From the NCBI RefSeq assembly GCF_034439435.1, contig NZ_JAPCKJ010000001.1, positions 1,178,001-1,242,000 of the forward strand: 64,000 nucleotides of DNA, written 5' to 3'. A program made the position numbers and the translations under genes. This document shows positions 33,825 to 41,913 of this stretch, in pieces. Positions within the stretch are counted from its first letter, which is position 1, and every line of letters starts with the position of its first letter. Source of the DNA: Sarcina sp034439435. GTDB lineage: Bacteria; Bacillota; Clostridia; Clostridiales; Clostridiaceae. Under the pieces are notes generated by a model. That model had not been told where the DNA came from, made no database searches, and worked only from the letters and a program-made list of their open reading frames with translations.

Positions 33825-35168
33825 ATGAAAAGATTATACATAACAATTATAAATGTGCTTCTTTGTGCACTTATTCTTATGATAAATTTCTCTTTAGTTT
33901 ACAGAAATAAATTTAACCCCTTTGAAAAGGAAGATGTTTTAAACAATATAGAATATTTAACCTCTGATGAATTGGAAGGAAGACTTTGTGGAAACGAAGG
34001 AAATTATTTAGCTCAAGATTTTATTGAAAAATCTTTTATTAAGTCTAATATAAAAGAATTTAACTCTACTTATCTTCAAGATTTTAAAGTAAAAGCTCCT
34101 ATATTGATTGAAGGTGATCCCTATCTTAAAGTTTATGATAAGAATAACAACTTAATAGTTTCTTATAAGTATGGAGTAGATTTTAAAGAAGCATTCATAA
34201 ATTTTAGAGTAAATAATATAAGTTTTGATAACACCAATGAATTTAAAGCAGTGCCTTCTGCAATAAAAGGAACCTCATCTTCTAATAATAGTGTGGTTTT
34301 TCTTTCATCACCAATAGATTCTTTTAATTTTAGAAGTTCTTTTATTGAAAATACACCTTGTGATTTATATGTATTGGTTGCTCCAGATCTTATAAAAGAA
34401 TTAGAATTCTATTTGAATAAAGGATATAGAATCGATTGTTTTCTTCCTTATAAAGTTGAAGAAAAAGAAGTAAATAATATTGCTGGAGTTATAAAAGGTA
34501 AGAATCCACTTTTACCCCCTTTAGTTCTAACAGCTCATTTTGATCATATGGGTAAAGGTATTTCCGGGGAAATCTATAGAGGAGCTTTAGATAATGCCTC
34601 TGGTGCTTCCTTTTTATTAGAATTAAGCTCTTTCCTAGCTTCATTGCCTCAACCATCAAGAGATATTATTGTGGTCTCATTAAATGCAGAGGAGTTTGGA
34701 TTATTAGGTTCTAAAAACTTTGCTGAAGAAAATAAATCTTTATTAAAAGGAGCAACAGTTATAAATTTTGACATGATAGGTAGCGATAAAAACGTCCCTC
34801 TTACTTTTATGAACGGTGAAGGTAATTGTGCTCATAGCTATCTTCTAGATAGACTTTGTGAAATTTGTAATCAAAAAAAAATAACTACCATAATAGAAAA
34901 CAAAGATTCTTCTGATCATGCTAGTTTCATTAAGGAAGGCCTTGACTCAATAACAATAAATGATGGAGATATTACAAGAATTCATACTCCTGAAGATACA
35001 ATTGAGTATATAAGTCCTACAGCTATAGATAGAAGTTTCTCGGTAGTATGGAGTGAAATTTTCTCCACCTCCTACTCCTCATCAGGATTATTTTTATTAG
35101 ACTTAAGAATTCTTGTGCTTTTAATATTATCAGTTCTACTTTGTATAATATTAAAACTTAAAATTTAG
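33825..35168 (+). CDS. Membrane-associated M28 family zinc aminopeptidase
   Basis: 447 residues. An N-terminal membrane anchor (about 4-26) and a second hydrophobic C-terminal segment (about 424-446) flank an extracytoplasmic M28 domain. Dinuclear zinc ligands in order: LTAHFDHMG (H; catalytic D), GALDNASGASF (bridging D), LNAEEFGLLGS (catalytic and ligand E), INFDMIGSD (D) and RIHTPEDT (H). This fits an aminopeptidase, or a glutaminyl cyclase-like enzyme; substrate unknown. The ATG follows AAGGAGGAAAAT. A C-terminal membrane segment is uncommon in the simple M28 proteins. Confidence 0.87.
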   Translation: MKRLYITIINVLLCALILMINFSLVYRNKFNPFEKEDVLNNIEYLTSDELEGRLCGNEGNYLAQDFIEKSFIKSNIKEFNSTYLQDFKVKAPILIEGDPYLKVYDKNNNLIVSYKYGVDFKEAFINFRVNNISFDNTNEFKAVPSAIKGTSSSNNSVVFLSSPIDSFNFRSSFIENTPCDLYVLVAPDLIKELEFYLNKGYRIDCFLPYKVEEKEVNNIAGVIKGKNPLLPPLVLTAHFDHMGKGISGEIYRGALDNASGASFLLELSSFLASLPQPSRDIIVVSLNAEEFGLLGSKNFAEENKSLLKGATVINFDMIGSDKNVPLTFMNGEGNCAHSYLLDRLCEICNQKKITTIIENKDSSDHASFIKEGLDSITINDGDITRIHTPEDTIEYISPTAIDRSFSVVWSEIFSTSYSSSGLFLLDLRILVLLILSVLLCIILKLKI

Positions 35169-35171
35169 ATT

Positions 35172-35225
35172 TAGGCTATTTTTTAGATGAATATTGATTT
35201 TTAACTAGCTCCTCAGACCTGCTTA
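35172..35225. repeat. Imperfect dispersed repeat, copy 1 (after the M28 gene)
   Basis: About 54 bases, TAGGCTATTTTTTA through TTGATTTTTAACTAGCTC to CCTGCTTA, imperfectly matching 45530-45579. Both copies follow a plus-strand gene and precede the convergent terminator. It may be a degenerate element remnant. Confidence 0.4.
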
Positions 35226-35246
35226 ATTTTAAGTGAAAGTCAAAAT

Positions 35247-35294
35247 TAAAAGAACTAAAAGCTTTTTAAAACTATATTAGCTTTTAGTTCTTTT
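35247..35294. terminator. Bidirectional terminator between the M28 gene and prfB
   Basis: 16-bp perfect stem AAAAGAACTAAAAGCT / AGCTTTTAGTTCTTTT with a 16-nt loop and T runs on both sides. It serves the plus-strand M28 gene and the minus-strand prfB. Confidence 0.88.
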
Positions 35295-35303
35295 TTAATT
35301 CTA

Positions 35304-36399
35304 TTATGAATTTAAATATGCAATTATAAAGTTATCTATATCTCCATCCATAACAGCATTTACATTTGATGTTTCAACATTAGTTCTATGATCCTTAACC
35401 ATTGAATATGGATGAAAAACATAACTTCTTATTTGACTTCCCCATCCCATATCTTTTAATTCACCTGTTAAGTCTTCTATTTTCTCCTTATGTGCTCTCT
35501 CTTTAAGTTCTATCAGCTTAGATTTTAACATTGCCATAGCAGTATCTCTATTTGAAAACTGACTTCTTTCATTTTGACATTGAACTACTATTCCCGTTGG
35601 AATATGAGTAATTCTCACTGCAGACTCCGTTTTATTTACATGCTGACCACCAGCTCCACCTGCTCTATAAGTATCAATCCTTAAATCTACTGGATTTATT
35701 TCAATATCTTGATCTGATGTTAATTCTGGTAAAACCTCTACTGAAGCAAAAGAAGTTTGTCTTTTTCCATTAGCATTAAAAGGAGATATTCTAACTAATC
35801 TATGTATTCCTTTTTCTGCTTTTAAATAACCATAAGCAAACTCACCCTTAACTTTTAAAGTAACACTTTTAACACCAGCTTCATCTCCTGGTAGATAGTC
35901 AATAGTTTCTAATGAATATCCTTTCTTCTCACACCATCTTGTGTACATTCTAAGAAGCATTTCAGTCCAGTCATTAGCATCGCTTCCACCAACTCCTGTA
36001 TGTAATGTTAATATGGCATCATTTCTATCATATTCACCTGATAATATAGTTTCTATTTTTAATGTGCCTATTTCTTTACTTAAAGCTTTAACTTCACTTA
36101 TTATTTCTTGAGCTGTTTCCTCATCATTTTCTTCCATAAGTTCTTTTAAAACTTCTACATCATCTATTCTCTCATTTAAATTTTTAAACTTATCTATTTT
36201 ATCCTTTGTTCTTTTTGCTTCTTGGGTTACTTCTTGAGCCTTTTGGACGTCATCCCAAAATCCCGCCTCTTGCATCTTTAACTCAAGTTCTTCACTTTTC
36301 TTCTCTAAAGATGCTAAGTCAAAGTGAAGCCCCCATTTCCTTTAAATTATTTTTTAGCTCATGCAACTTTGATAATTGATTTTCAAGTTCCATAATCAT
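35304..36399 (-). CDS. prfB: Peptide chain release factor 2, with programmed +1 frameshift
   Basis: Release factor for UGA and UAA. The gene is split: a 26-codon first part from ATG 36399 (GAGGTG eight bases upstream) ends at CTT TGA C (36324-36318). Reading resumes +1 at GAC (36320) and continues to 35304, giving about 364 residues, the normal RF2 length. A G-run (GGGGG) upstream of the slippery CTT mimics a Shine-Dalgarno. Motifs: SPF-type stop-codon motif in LVRISPFNANGK and GGQ in AGGAGGQHVNKTESA. The in-frame UGA makes synthesis autoregulated by RF2 levels. It lies upstream of the M28 terminator and downstream of secA. Confidence 0.95.
36318..36324 (-). promoter_or_regulatory. prfB recoding site CTT TGA C
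   Basis: The minus strand reads ATG GGG GCT TCA CTT TGA C; the zero frame stops at TGA, and slipping +1 on CTT to TTT continues into the RF2 body. GGGGG lies five bases before CTT, slightly further than in E. coli. Confidence 0.93.
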
Positions 36400-36511
36400 A
36401 AAAACTTCACCTCTATCTTTAATTATTTTTCATATTATAGAGTATATCATTTTACTGTTATTTAAAACAATAAAATGATATCTGTTTTAAAAATAATATA
36501 TAACTCTAAAC

Positions 36512-36544
36512 AAAAAGCCTTCGCATTAATTGCAAAGGCTTTTT
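36512..36544 (-). terminator. Intrinsic terminator of secA
   Basis: AAAAAGCCTTTGCA / TGCGAAGGCTTTTT stem on the minus strand with one G-U pair (mismatched on plus), then TTTG; seven bases past the secA stop. Confidence 0.85.
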
Positions 36545-36550
36545 CTTATA

Positions 36551-39073
36551 TTAAACTACTTCTCTTCCACAGCATGATTTATATTTTTTGCCACTTCCAC
36601 ATGGACATAAATCATTTCTACCTACTTTAGGTTCTTTTTTAACTGGTTTTTTCTTAACTTCAGATGAGTCTCCACCATGACTTGCTCCTGTTTCTTGAAC
36701 AACTCTTTCCCTTTGTGGCTTCTCAGCTTCAACTTTTACATGGAATAAGTATCTTACTGTGTCTATTTTGATGTTATTTATCATTTCATCAAACATAGCA
36801 CTACCTTCCATTTGGTATGCTTGAGTTGGATCTTGTTGTTTATATGCTCTTAAACCAATACCTTGTTTTAAGTGATCCATATCATCTATGTGATCCATCC
36901 ACTTAGTATCAACAACTCTTAAGATTATAACTCTTTCAATTTCTCTCATTTGCTCTGCGCCAACGAACTCTTCTTTTTCTTTATAAACTTCTCTAGCACA
37001 TTCAATGAATTTTCTAGTTATTTCTTCATCTGAAGAAGTTTTTAAGTCTTCAACAGTAAATCTACCATGCGGTAACATTATATCCTCTAAATACGTGATT
37101 AAATCACCAAGTTCTTTTTCAAACTCATTCTCATCTATGTTTCCTAAGTGAGATTGAACAGCTGAAGATATTACATCCTCAATCATAGCTTGAACGCTAT
37201 CTTCTAGATTTTCTCCTTCTAGAACTTGAGATCTTTGCTTATAGATAACTTCTCTTTGTTTGTTCATAACATCATCATATCCTAATAATGTCTTTCTTAT
37301 ATCAAAGTTGTTACCTTCTACTTTCTTTTGAGCATTTTCTATTGATTTACTAACCATTTTACTTTCAATAGCTTCTGATTCTTCTAAACCTAATCTATCA
37401 ACAACAGATTGAAGTTTTTCTGAACCAAATATTCTCATTAAGTCATCTTCTAAAGAGATATAAAATCTTGAATGACCTTTATCTCCTTGACGACCAGAAC
37501 GTCCTCTTAACTGGTTATCTATTCTTCTTGATTCATGTCTTTCAGTACCTATGATTTTTAAACCACCGACTTCTATAACACCTTCTCCAAGCTTAATATC
37601 TGTACCTCTACCAGCCATATTAGTCGCAATTGTTATGTTACCTAATTCACCTGCACGAGATACAATTTCAGCCTCTTGTTCATGGTATCTAGCATTTAAT
37701 ACCTTGTGTGGAACACCTTTTCTCTTTAATAAAGCTGAAAGATATTCTGATTTTTCTATACTTGTTGTACCAACAAGAACTGGCTGACCAGTTTTATGAG
37801 TTTCTATTATTTCTTCTACTATAGCATCATATTTTCCTTTAGCAGTTTTAAATACTAAATCTGAATGGTCTTCTCTTTGAATTGGTCTATGAGTTGGAAT
37901 AACAACAACGTCTAATCCATATATTTCTCTAAACTCAGTTTCCTCAGTAAGAGCTGTACCTGTCATACCTGCTAATTTAGTGTACATTCTGAAATAATTT
38001 TGGAAAGTTATAGTTGCTAAAGTCTTAGATTCTCTTTGAACTTTAACACCTTCTTTAGCTTCAATAGCTTGATGAAGACCATCTGAATATCTTCTACCTT
38101 CCATAAGTCTTCCTGTAAATTCATCAACTATAGCTATTTCATCATCTTTAACCATGTAATCTTTATCTCTCTTCATTACATAGTTAGCTTTTAATGCTTG
38201 AGTAATATGATGTTGTAATTCCATATTATTAGCATCTGCATAGTTTTCTATTCCAAAAGCTTTTTCTGCTTCTTCAACCCCTTTATCAGTAAGCATTGCA
38301 GCATGTGCCTTTTCATCTATTGTATAATCTTCTTCTTCTCTTAATTTCTTAACAAAGAAATCTGCTATTTTATAAAGATCTGTTGATTTACTTCCTGCTC
38401 CTGAAATTATAAGAGGAGTTCTTGCTTCATCTATAAGAATTGAGTCAACCTCATCCACTATACAATAGTGTAATGGTCTTTGAACTCTTTCCTCTTTATA
38501 AATAACCATGTTATCTCTTAAATAATCAAACCCAAACTCGTTGTTTGTTCCATAAGTTATATCTGCATTATATGATTCTCTTCTTTGGTCATTAGTTAAT
38601 CCATGAACTATAACTCCAGTAGTTAATCCTAAGAATTCATATAATTGACCCATCCATTCTTTATCTCTTGTTGCTAAGTAGTCATTGACTGTGATTACAT
38701 GAACACCTTTGCCAGCTAAAGCATTTAAATAAACAGGTAAAGTAGCAACTAACGTTTTACCTTCACCAGTTTTCATCTCAGCTATTCTTCCTTGATGTAA
38801 TACTGTACCACCAATTAATTGCTCCCTATAGTGTTTCATTCCTAAAACTCTTGTTGATGCTTCTCTACAAACTGCGAAAGCTTCTGGAAGCATATCGTCA
38901 AGGCTTTCTCCATTAGCATATCTATTTTTAAACTCAAATGTTTTTTGCTTTAATTCTTCATCAGATAGTTTTTCCATTTCAGGTCCAAGCGAATCTATTT
39001 TGTCTACAATAGGTGTTATTCTTTTAACTTCTCTATCGCTATAACTTCCAAATATTTTATCAAATAATCCCAT
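36551..39073 (-). CDS. secA: Preprotein translocase ATPase SecA
   Basis: 840 residues from ATG 39073, chosen because GAGGG lies upstream with about 8 bases spacing; the in-frame TTG at 39088 is inside that ribosome site. Motor of the Sec pathway: Walker A MKTGEGKTLVATLP (about 102-115), DEVDSILIDEARTP (about 205), a TMAGRGTDIKLG second-domain motif, and a C-terminal zinc-binding CPCGSGKKYKSCC that contacts SecB or ribosomes. It binds SecYEG at the membrane and powers export. A full-length, unsplit SecA; no secA2 in the window. Between prfB and hpf, a very common arrangement. Confidence 0.98.
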   Translation of the reverse strand: MGLFDKIFGSYSDREVKRITPIVDKIDSLGPEMEKLSDEELKQKTFEFKNRYANGESLDDMLPEAFAVCREASTRVLGMKHYREQLIGGTVLHQGRIAEMKTGEGKTLVATLPVYLNALAGKGVHVITVNDYLATRDKEWMGQLYEFLGLTTGVIVHGLTNDQRRESYNADITYGTNNEFGFDYLRDNMVIYKEERVQRPLHYCIVDEVDSILIDEARTPLIISGAGSKSTDLYKIADFFVKKLREEEDYTIDEKAHAAMLTDKGVEEAEKAFGIENYADANNMELQHHITQALKANYVMKRDKDYMVKDDEIAIVDEFTGRLMEGRRYSDGLHQAIEAKEGVKVQRESKTLATITFQNYFRMYTKLAGMTGTALTEETEFREIYGLDVVVIPTHRPIQREDHSDLVFKTAKGKYDAIVEEIIETHKTGQPVLVGTTSIEKSEYLSALLKRKGVPHKVLNARYHEQEAEIVSRAGELGNITIATNMAGRGTDIKLGEGVIEVGGLKIIGTERHESRRIDNQLRGRSGRQGDKGHSRFYISLEDDLMRIFGSEKLQSVVDRLGLEESEAIESKMVSKSIENAQKKVEGNNFDIRKTLLGYDDVMNKQREVIYKQRSQVLEGENLEDSVQAMIEDVISSAVQSHLGNIDENEFEKELGDLITYLEDIMLPHGRFTVEDLKTSSDEEITRKFIECAREVYKEKEEFVGAEQMREIERVIILRVVDTKWMDHIDDMDHLKQGIGLRAYKQQDPTQAYQMEGSAMFDEMINNIKIDTVRYLFHVKVEAEKPQRERVVQETGASHGGDSSEVKKKPVKKEPKVGRNDLCPCGSGKKYKSCCGREVV

Positions 39074-39262
39074 TATACTATCCCTCAATTCTACTTTCTT
39101 ATATGCTTAATATTCTAATAATTATTTAATTATAACATATATATACAATATTCTAACTTTTCCTAAGAAAATATTTAAAATAATTCTTATTCGATTATAA
39201 CATTTATAGTAACCAATTTTCAATAAATGTAATAATTTAGATAAAACTTTTACATAAAAATA

Positions 39263-39291
39263 AAAAGATGTGGGTTTAAACCACATCTTTT
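39263..39291 (-). terminator. Intrinsic terminator of hpf
   Basis: AAAAGATGTGG / CCACATCTTTT 11-bp stem with a 7-nt loop, then TTTTTATTTTT on the minus strand; just past the hpf stop. Confidence 0.9.
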
Positions 39292-39307
39292 CTTATATTC
39301 ACTAATA

Positions 39308-39847
39308 TTAATCTTCGCCTAATCCTGGTTCAATTAAACCATAATTTCCATCTTTTCTTTTATAAACTACATTTAGTTGATTTGAATCTGCATCCTGGAA
39401 AACAAAGAAATCATGACCTATAAGCTCCATTTGTAAGACTGCTTCTTCAGCTCCCATTGGTTTAAGATCGAATCTTTTAGTTTTAACTATTGTTGATTCT
39501 TTTCCTTCTTTTAAATCTTCTATTGGATCTATATGAGCAAATCTTAATGAATCATATCTATTTTTCTTTGATAATCTAGTTTTTTGCTTTCTTATTTGTC
39601 TTTCGATTTTTTCTTCGACTAAGTCTATTGACTTATACATATCGTCAGTAGATTCTTCACCTCTTAATAGTATTCCATTAAAAGGAATCATAACTTCTAT
39701 GATTTGTTTATTTTTTTCTACGCTTAAAGTGGCCTTTGCTTCAACTTCTGGTTCAAAATACTTGCTTAATTTGGATATCTTCTTTTCTACGGAATCCTTT
39801 AAAGCATTTGTTAACTCTATATTTTTAGCATATACTGTTACTTTCAT
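39308..39847 (-). CDS. hpf: Long-form ribosome hibernation promoting factor (RaiA family)
   Basis: 179 residues from ATG 39847, preceded by GAAAGGGG; the upstream in-frame ATG has no ribosome site. The N-terminal S30AE fold (about 1-100: MKVTVYAKNIELTNALKDSV) binds the 30S decoding site; a linker leads to the C-terminal dimerisation domain (about 120-179, KPMGAEEAVLQMELIGHDFF) that pairs two ribosomes into 100S disomes. Long form is the Firmicute type. The gene lies downstream of the raiA RNA at 40047-40291, with which it is associated in many Firmicutes. Confidence 0.97.
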   Translation of the reverse strand: MKVTVYAKNIELTNALKDSVEKKISKLSKYFEPEVEAKATLSVEKNKQIIEVMIPFNGILLRGEESTDDMYKSIDLVEEKIERQIRKQKTRLSKKNRYDSLRFAHIDPIEDLKEGKESTIVKTKRFDLKPMGAEEAVLQMELIGHDFFVFQDADSNQLNVVYKRKDGNYGLIEPGLGED

Positions 39848-40046
39848 ATAGTCAGCCCCTTTCAAAAAAAACAAGTAACCTTAACTAATGTAAAGGTTTT
39901 AACTTTATAATATAATTGTACTCCCTTATAGCTATTTATACAAGTTTAAATTATCTCAATTTACTGAAAATTTTAACATCTAGTGAATACATGTCCTATT
40001 AAATCTTCGTTTTGCTTAAATTATTTATAGTTAATGTAACTTGACA

Positions 40047-40291
40047 AAATTAAAAAAGGACCATGAAAATCATAGTCCTTTTTTATAGCTAGTTGACCTG
40101 GTTTTTGACCCCACACTCGCCTACTGGAGCTTTTGCTACCCGGAATCAACCTCTCACTACTAACCCTCTCAGCCTTTATTGGCTGGTAGGTCTTACTTCT
40201 AAGCCGCACCATGCTCATTAAAACTTTGTTTAACTTACGTGGATCGTTTCGCCTGCGACTGGCATCGACTTTCAACCACAAACCTAGCTAC
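40047..40291 (-). ncRNA. raiA: raiA motif RNA (large structured ncRNA)
   Basis: A gene-free segment much richer in G and C than its surroundings. From a minus-strand promoter (40325-40298) a transcript of about 240 nt begins GTTTGTGGTTGAAAGTCGAT and continues through GCGAAACGATCCACG and GGCTTAGAAGTAAGACCTAC, with several inverted pairs, to CCAGGTCAACTAGC. It ends in a strong terminator (40084-40052). The position, between comFC and hpf (raiA), is where raiA RNAs are found in clostridia. The assignment rests on position, size and remembered features, not on a covariance search. Its own terminator and 205-base distance to hpf argue for an independent RNA rather than a leader. Confidence 0.85.
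40052..40084 (-). terminator. Terminator of the raiA RNA
   Basis: AAAAAAGGACTATGA / TCATGGTCCTTTTTT stem on the minus strand (one G-U pair), followed by TTTTTTAATTTTG. It marks the 3' end of the structured RNA. Confidence 0.9.
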
Positions 40292-40297
40292 ATTACT

Positions 40298-40325
40298 ATT
40301 ATATATTACTTTTTGCAATAGTCAA
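40298..40325 (-). promoter_or_regulatory. Promoter of the raiA RNA
   Basis: Minus-strand TTGACT (40325-40320), 16 bp, TATAAT (40303-40298). It overlaps the last codons of comFC and would start the RNA near 40291. Confidence 0.75.
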
Positions 40326-40958
40326 TAAAAAAATTTTAATATCTTTGATTTTTTTCAATTCCCTTATGCAAGATTTTAGAGTAGCACCTGTTGTCATGAC
40401 ATCATCTAAAAGTATAATGCTCTTTCCTTCTAAACATTTATTTTCCTTAAGTTTAAAGGCGTCTCTTACATTTTTTTCTCTTTCTTCTTTAGATAATGAT
40501 TTCTGTTCTTTAACTTTATTTTTCTTTTTTAGTGTTTCTATAGCTTTAACATCCAACTGCTTAGCTAATTCCTTAGCTAAAAATTCACATTGATTAAACT
40601 CTTTCTTTTTAAGTGCATCCTTTGCTACTGGAACATATGTTATAAAGTCAATATTCAAATTTGCTTCTTTCACCTTTTCTTCAAGTAGTAGCACCAATAT
40701 TTCTCCAGCGTGAAAATCACCTTTATATTTAAGTCTTAATATTAAATCCTTAACTATAAAAGAATAATAGGAGCAAACCATCATTGTGCATTCTTCAATA
40801 ATCAATATATCACTTGCCTTTGGTATTTCTCTTCTACATTTGTCACAAATTATTTTCTTACTTTCCTTATTACATATATAGCATTTTTCTTCTATTGGAT
40901 AAATAGCTTCTAATAAGCATTGGAAGAAATAGTTTACCTTATTTTTGCATATCTCCAT
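40299..40958 (-). CDS. comFC: ComF-family phosphoribosyltransferase-like protein (ComFC)
   Basis: 219 residues. An N-terminal zinc knuckle (CYICNKESKK then CDKCRREI, about 21-43) is followed by a PRTase fold: VPVAKDALKKKEFNQCEFLA (about 100-119) and the PRPP-binding IILLDDVMTTGATLKSC (about 180-196). Essential for transformation in competent Firmicutes; exact reaction unknown. It overlaps the upstream ComFA-like gene by 25 bases, so the two form a comF-type pair. The stop overlaps the promoter of the raiA RNA. Confidence 0.92.
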   Translation of the reverse strand: MEICKNKVNYFFQCLLEAIYPIEEKCYICNKESKKIICDKCRREIPKASDILIIEECTMMVCSYYSFIVKDLILRLKYKGDFHAGEILVLLLEEKVKEANLNIDFITYVPVAKDALKKKEFNQCEFLAKELAKQLDVKAIETLKKKNKVKEQKSLSKEEREKNVRDAFKLKENKCLEGKSIILLDDVMTTGATLKSCIRELKKIKDIKIFLLTIAKSNI

Positions 40959-41896
40959 AAAGTTTCATTAAAGCTTCTTGCTAACCTCCTAGCAGTTTCT
41001 ATATTTTCATTTTCATCATTGCTTAATAATATTATTTCTTTTCCTATACACTTATTTTTACATAAAGCCCCACATGCAAATATTATTTTTTTGTAATCAA
41101 TAAATTCTTTTTCAAAAGAATAAATAATTAAATCACAATTAGGAATAGAATCAAAATATTCATGCAACGAGTCTGTTATAAAAATAATTCCCTCTTTTTT
41201 AAATATACTTTCATTTATTACTTGTAAAAGAGAATTTTTTTTATCCTCTTTTACTATTTTAACCTTATCTTCTAAATTTAAATCCTCAGTATAATATTCA
41301 TATATTCTATTTAAATTAACTTCATTTGGAACATACACAACTAAAACTCTCTTTTCTCTTATAAACCATTCAATATAATTATATAAAGCATAAGGCATTG
41401 AATTTATTAAGTTCAATCTAGTTGTTATTAATCTTGGTTCTAAAAAGTGAGTTTTTCTTTCTTGGTTTAATATTTCTATGTGATTTATATTATTAAAAAC
41501 CTTATCTACTGAACATATTATTATCTTTTTAGATAAACGCTTTAAATATATTAAATCCTCACTACATTCCATACTGCTTTTATTCGAATAAAAACTTATA
41601 TCATCATATATTATTAAGTCAAACTTCTTTTTAATATTAAAAATATTATTAAATGATTCAAACTGGAAATTGATTGAATTTAACTCTTCACTACTACAGA
41701 TTTTTCTATTTTTCCCTACGTACAGTACTCTTTCATTATTTCTTAAGCATTCACTAATCAAATCACATATAAAATTCAAATTTTGATATGGCTCACATAT
41801 CAAATTTATAAATATTTCATCCCCTTTTACATACCACCTTTTTAATATATTACCATACCTATTCTCCATTCTGAAATTATCGCCATACAAACTCAC
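40934..41896 (-). CDS. Degenerate ComFA-like helicase homologue
   Basis: 320 residues, GTG start (41896) behind AGGGGG. Not an intact helicase: no GxGKT/S Walker A anywhere and only a decayed DExx-like LIIYDDISF (about 93-101). The position directly upstream of and overlapping comFC, and helicase-like fragments (FLEPRLITTRLN about 150, a C-terminal VLVVYVPNEVNLNR and KEIILLSNDENENIETARRL about 290-309), point to a ComFA descendant. ComFA is the ATPase that drives DNA uptake in Gram-positive competence; loss of Walker A implies lost or altered ATPase. Homology is an inference from context and weak motifs. Confidence 0.6.
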   Translation of the reverse strand: MSLYGDNFRMENRYGNILKRWYVKGDEIFINLICEPYQNLNFICDLISECLRNNERVLYVGKNRKICSSEELNSINFQFESFNNIFNIKKKFDLIIYDDISFYSNKSSMECSEDLIYLKRLSKKIIICSVDKVFNNINHIEILNQERKTHFLEPRLITTRLNLINSMPYALYNYIEWFIREKRVLVVYVPNEVNLNRIYEYYTEDLNLEDKVKIVKEDKKNSLLQVINESIFKKEGIIFITDSLHEYFDSIPNCDLIIYSFEKEFIDYKKIIFACGALCKNKCIGKEIILLSNDENENIETARRLARSFNETLWRYAKIR

Positions 41897-41913
41897 ATTA
41901 AAATCCCCCTAAT

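Noticed and set aside
35304..36399. prfB as a frameshifted pseudogene
   Set aside because: The break is the canonical programmed CTT TGA C site and both halves are intact.
40021..40281. 86-codon minus-strand open frame
   Set aside because: It lies across the structured raiA RNA and its terminator, has no ribosome site, and encodes an arginine/serine-rich, low-plausibility peptide.
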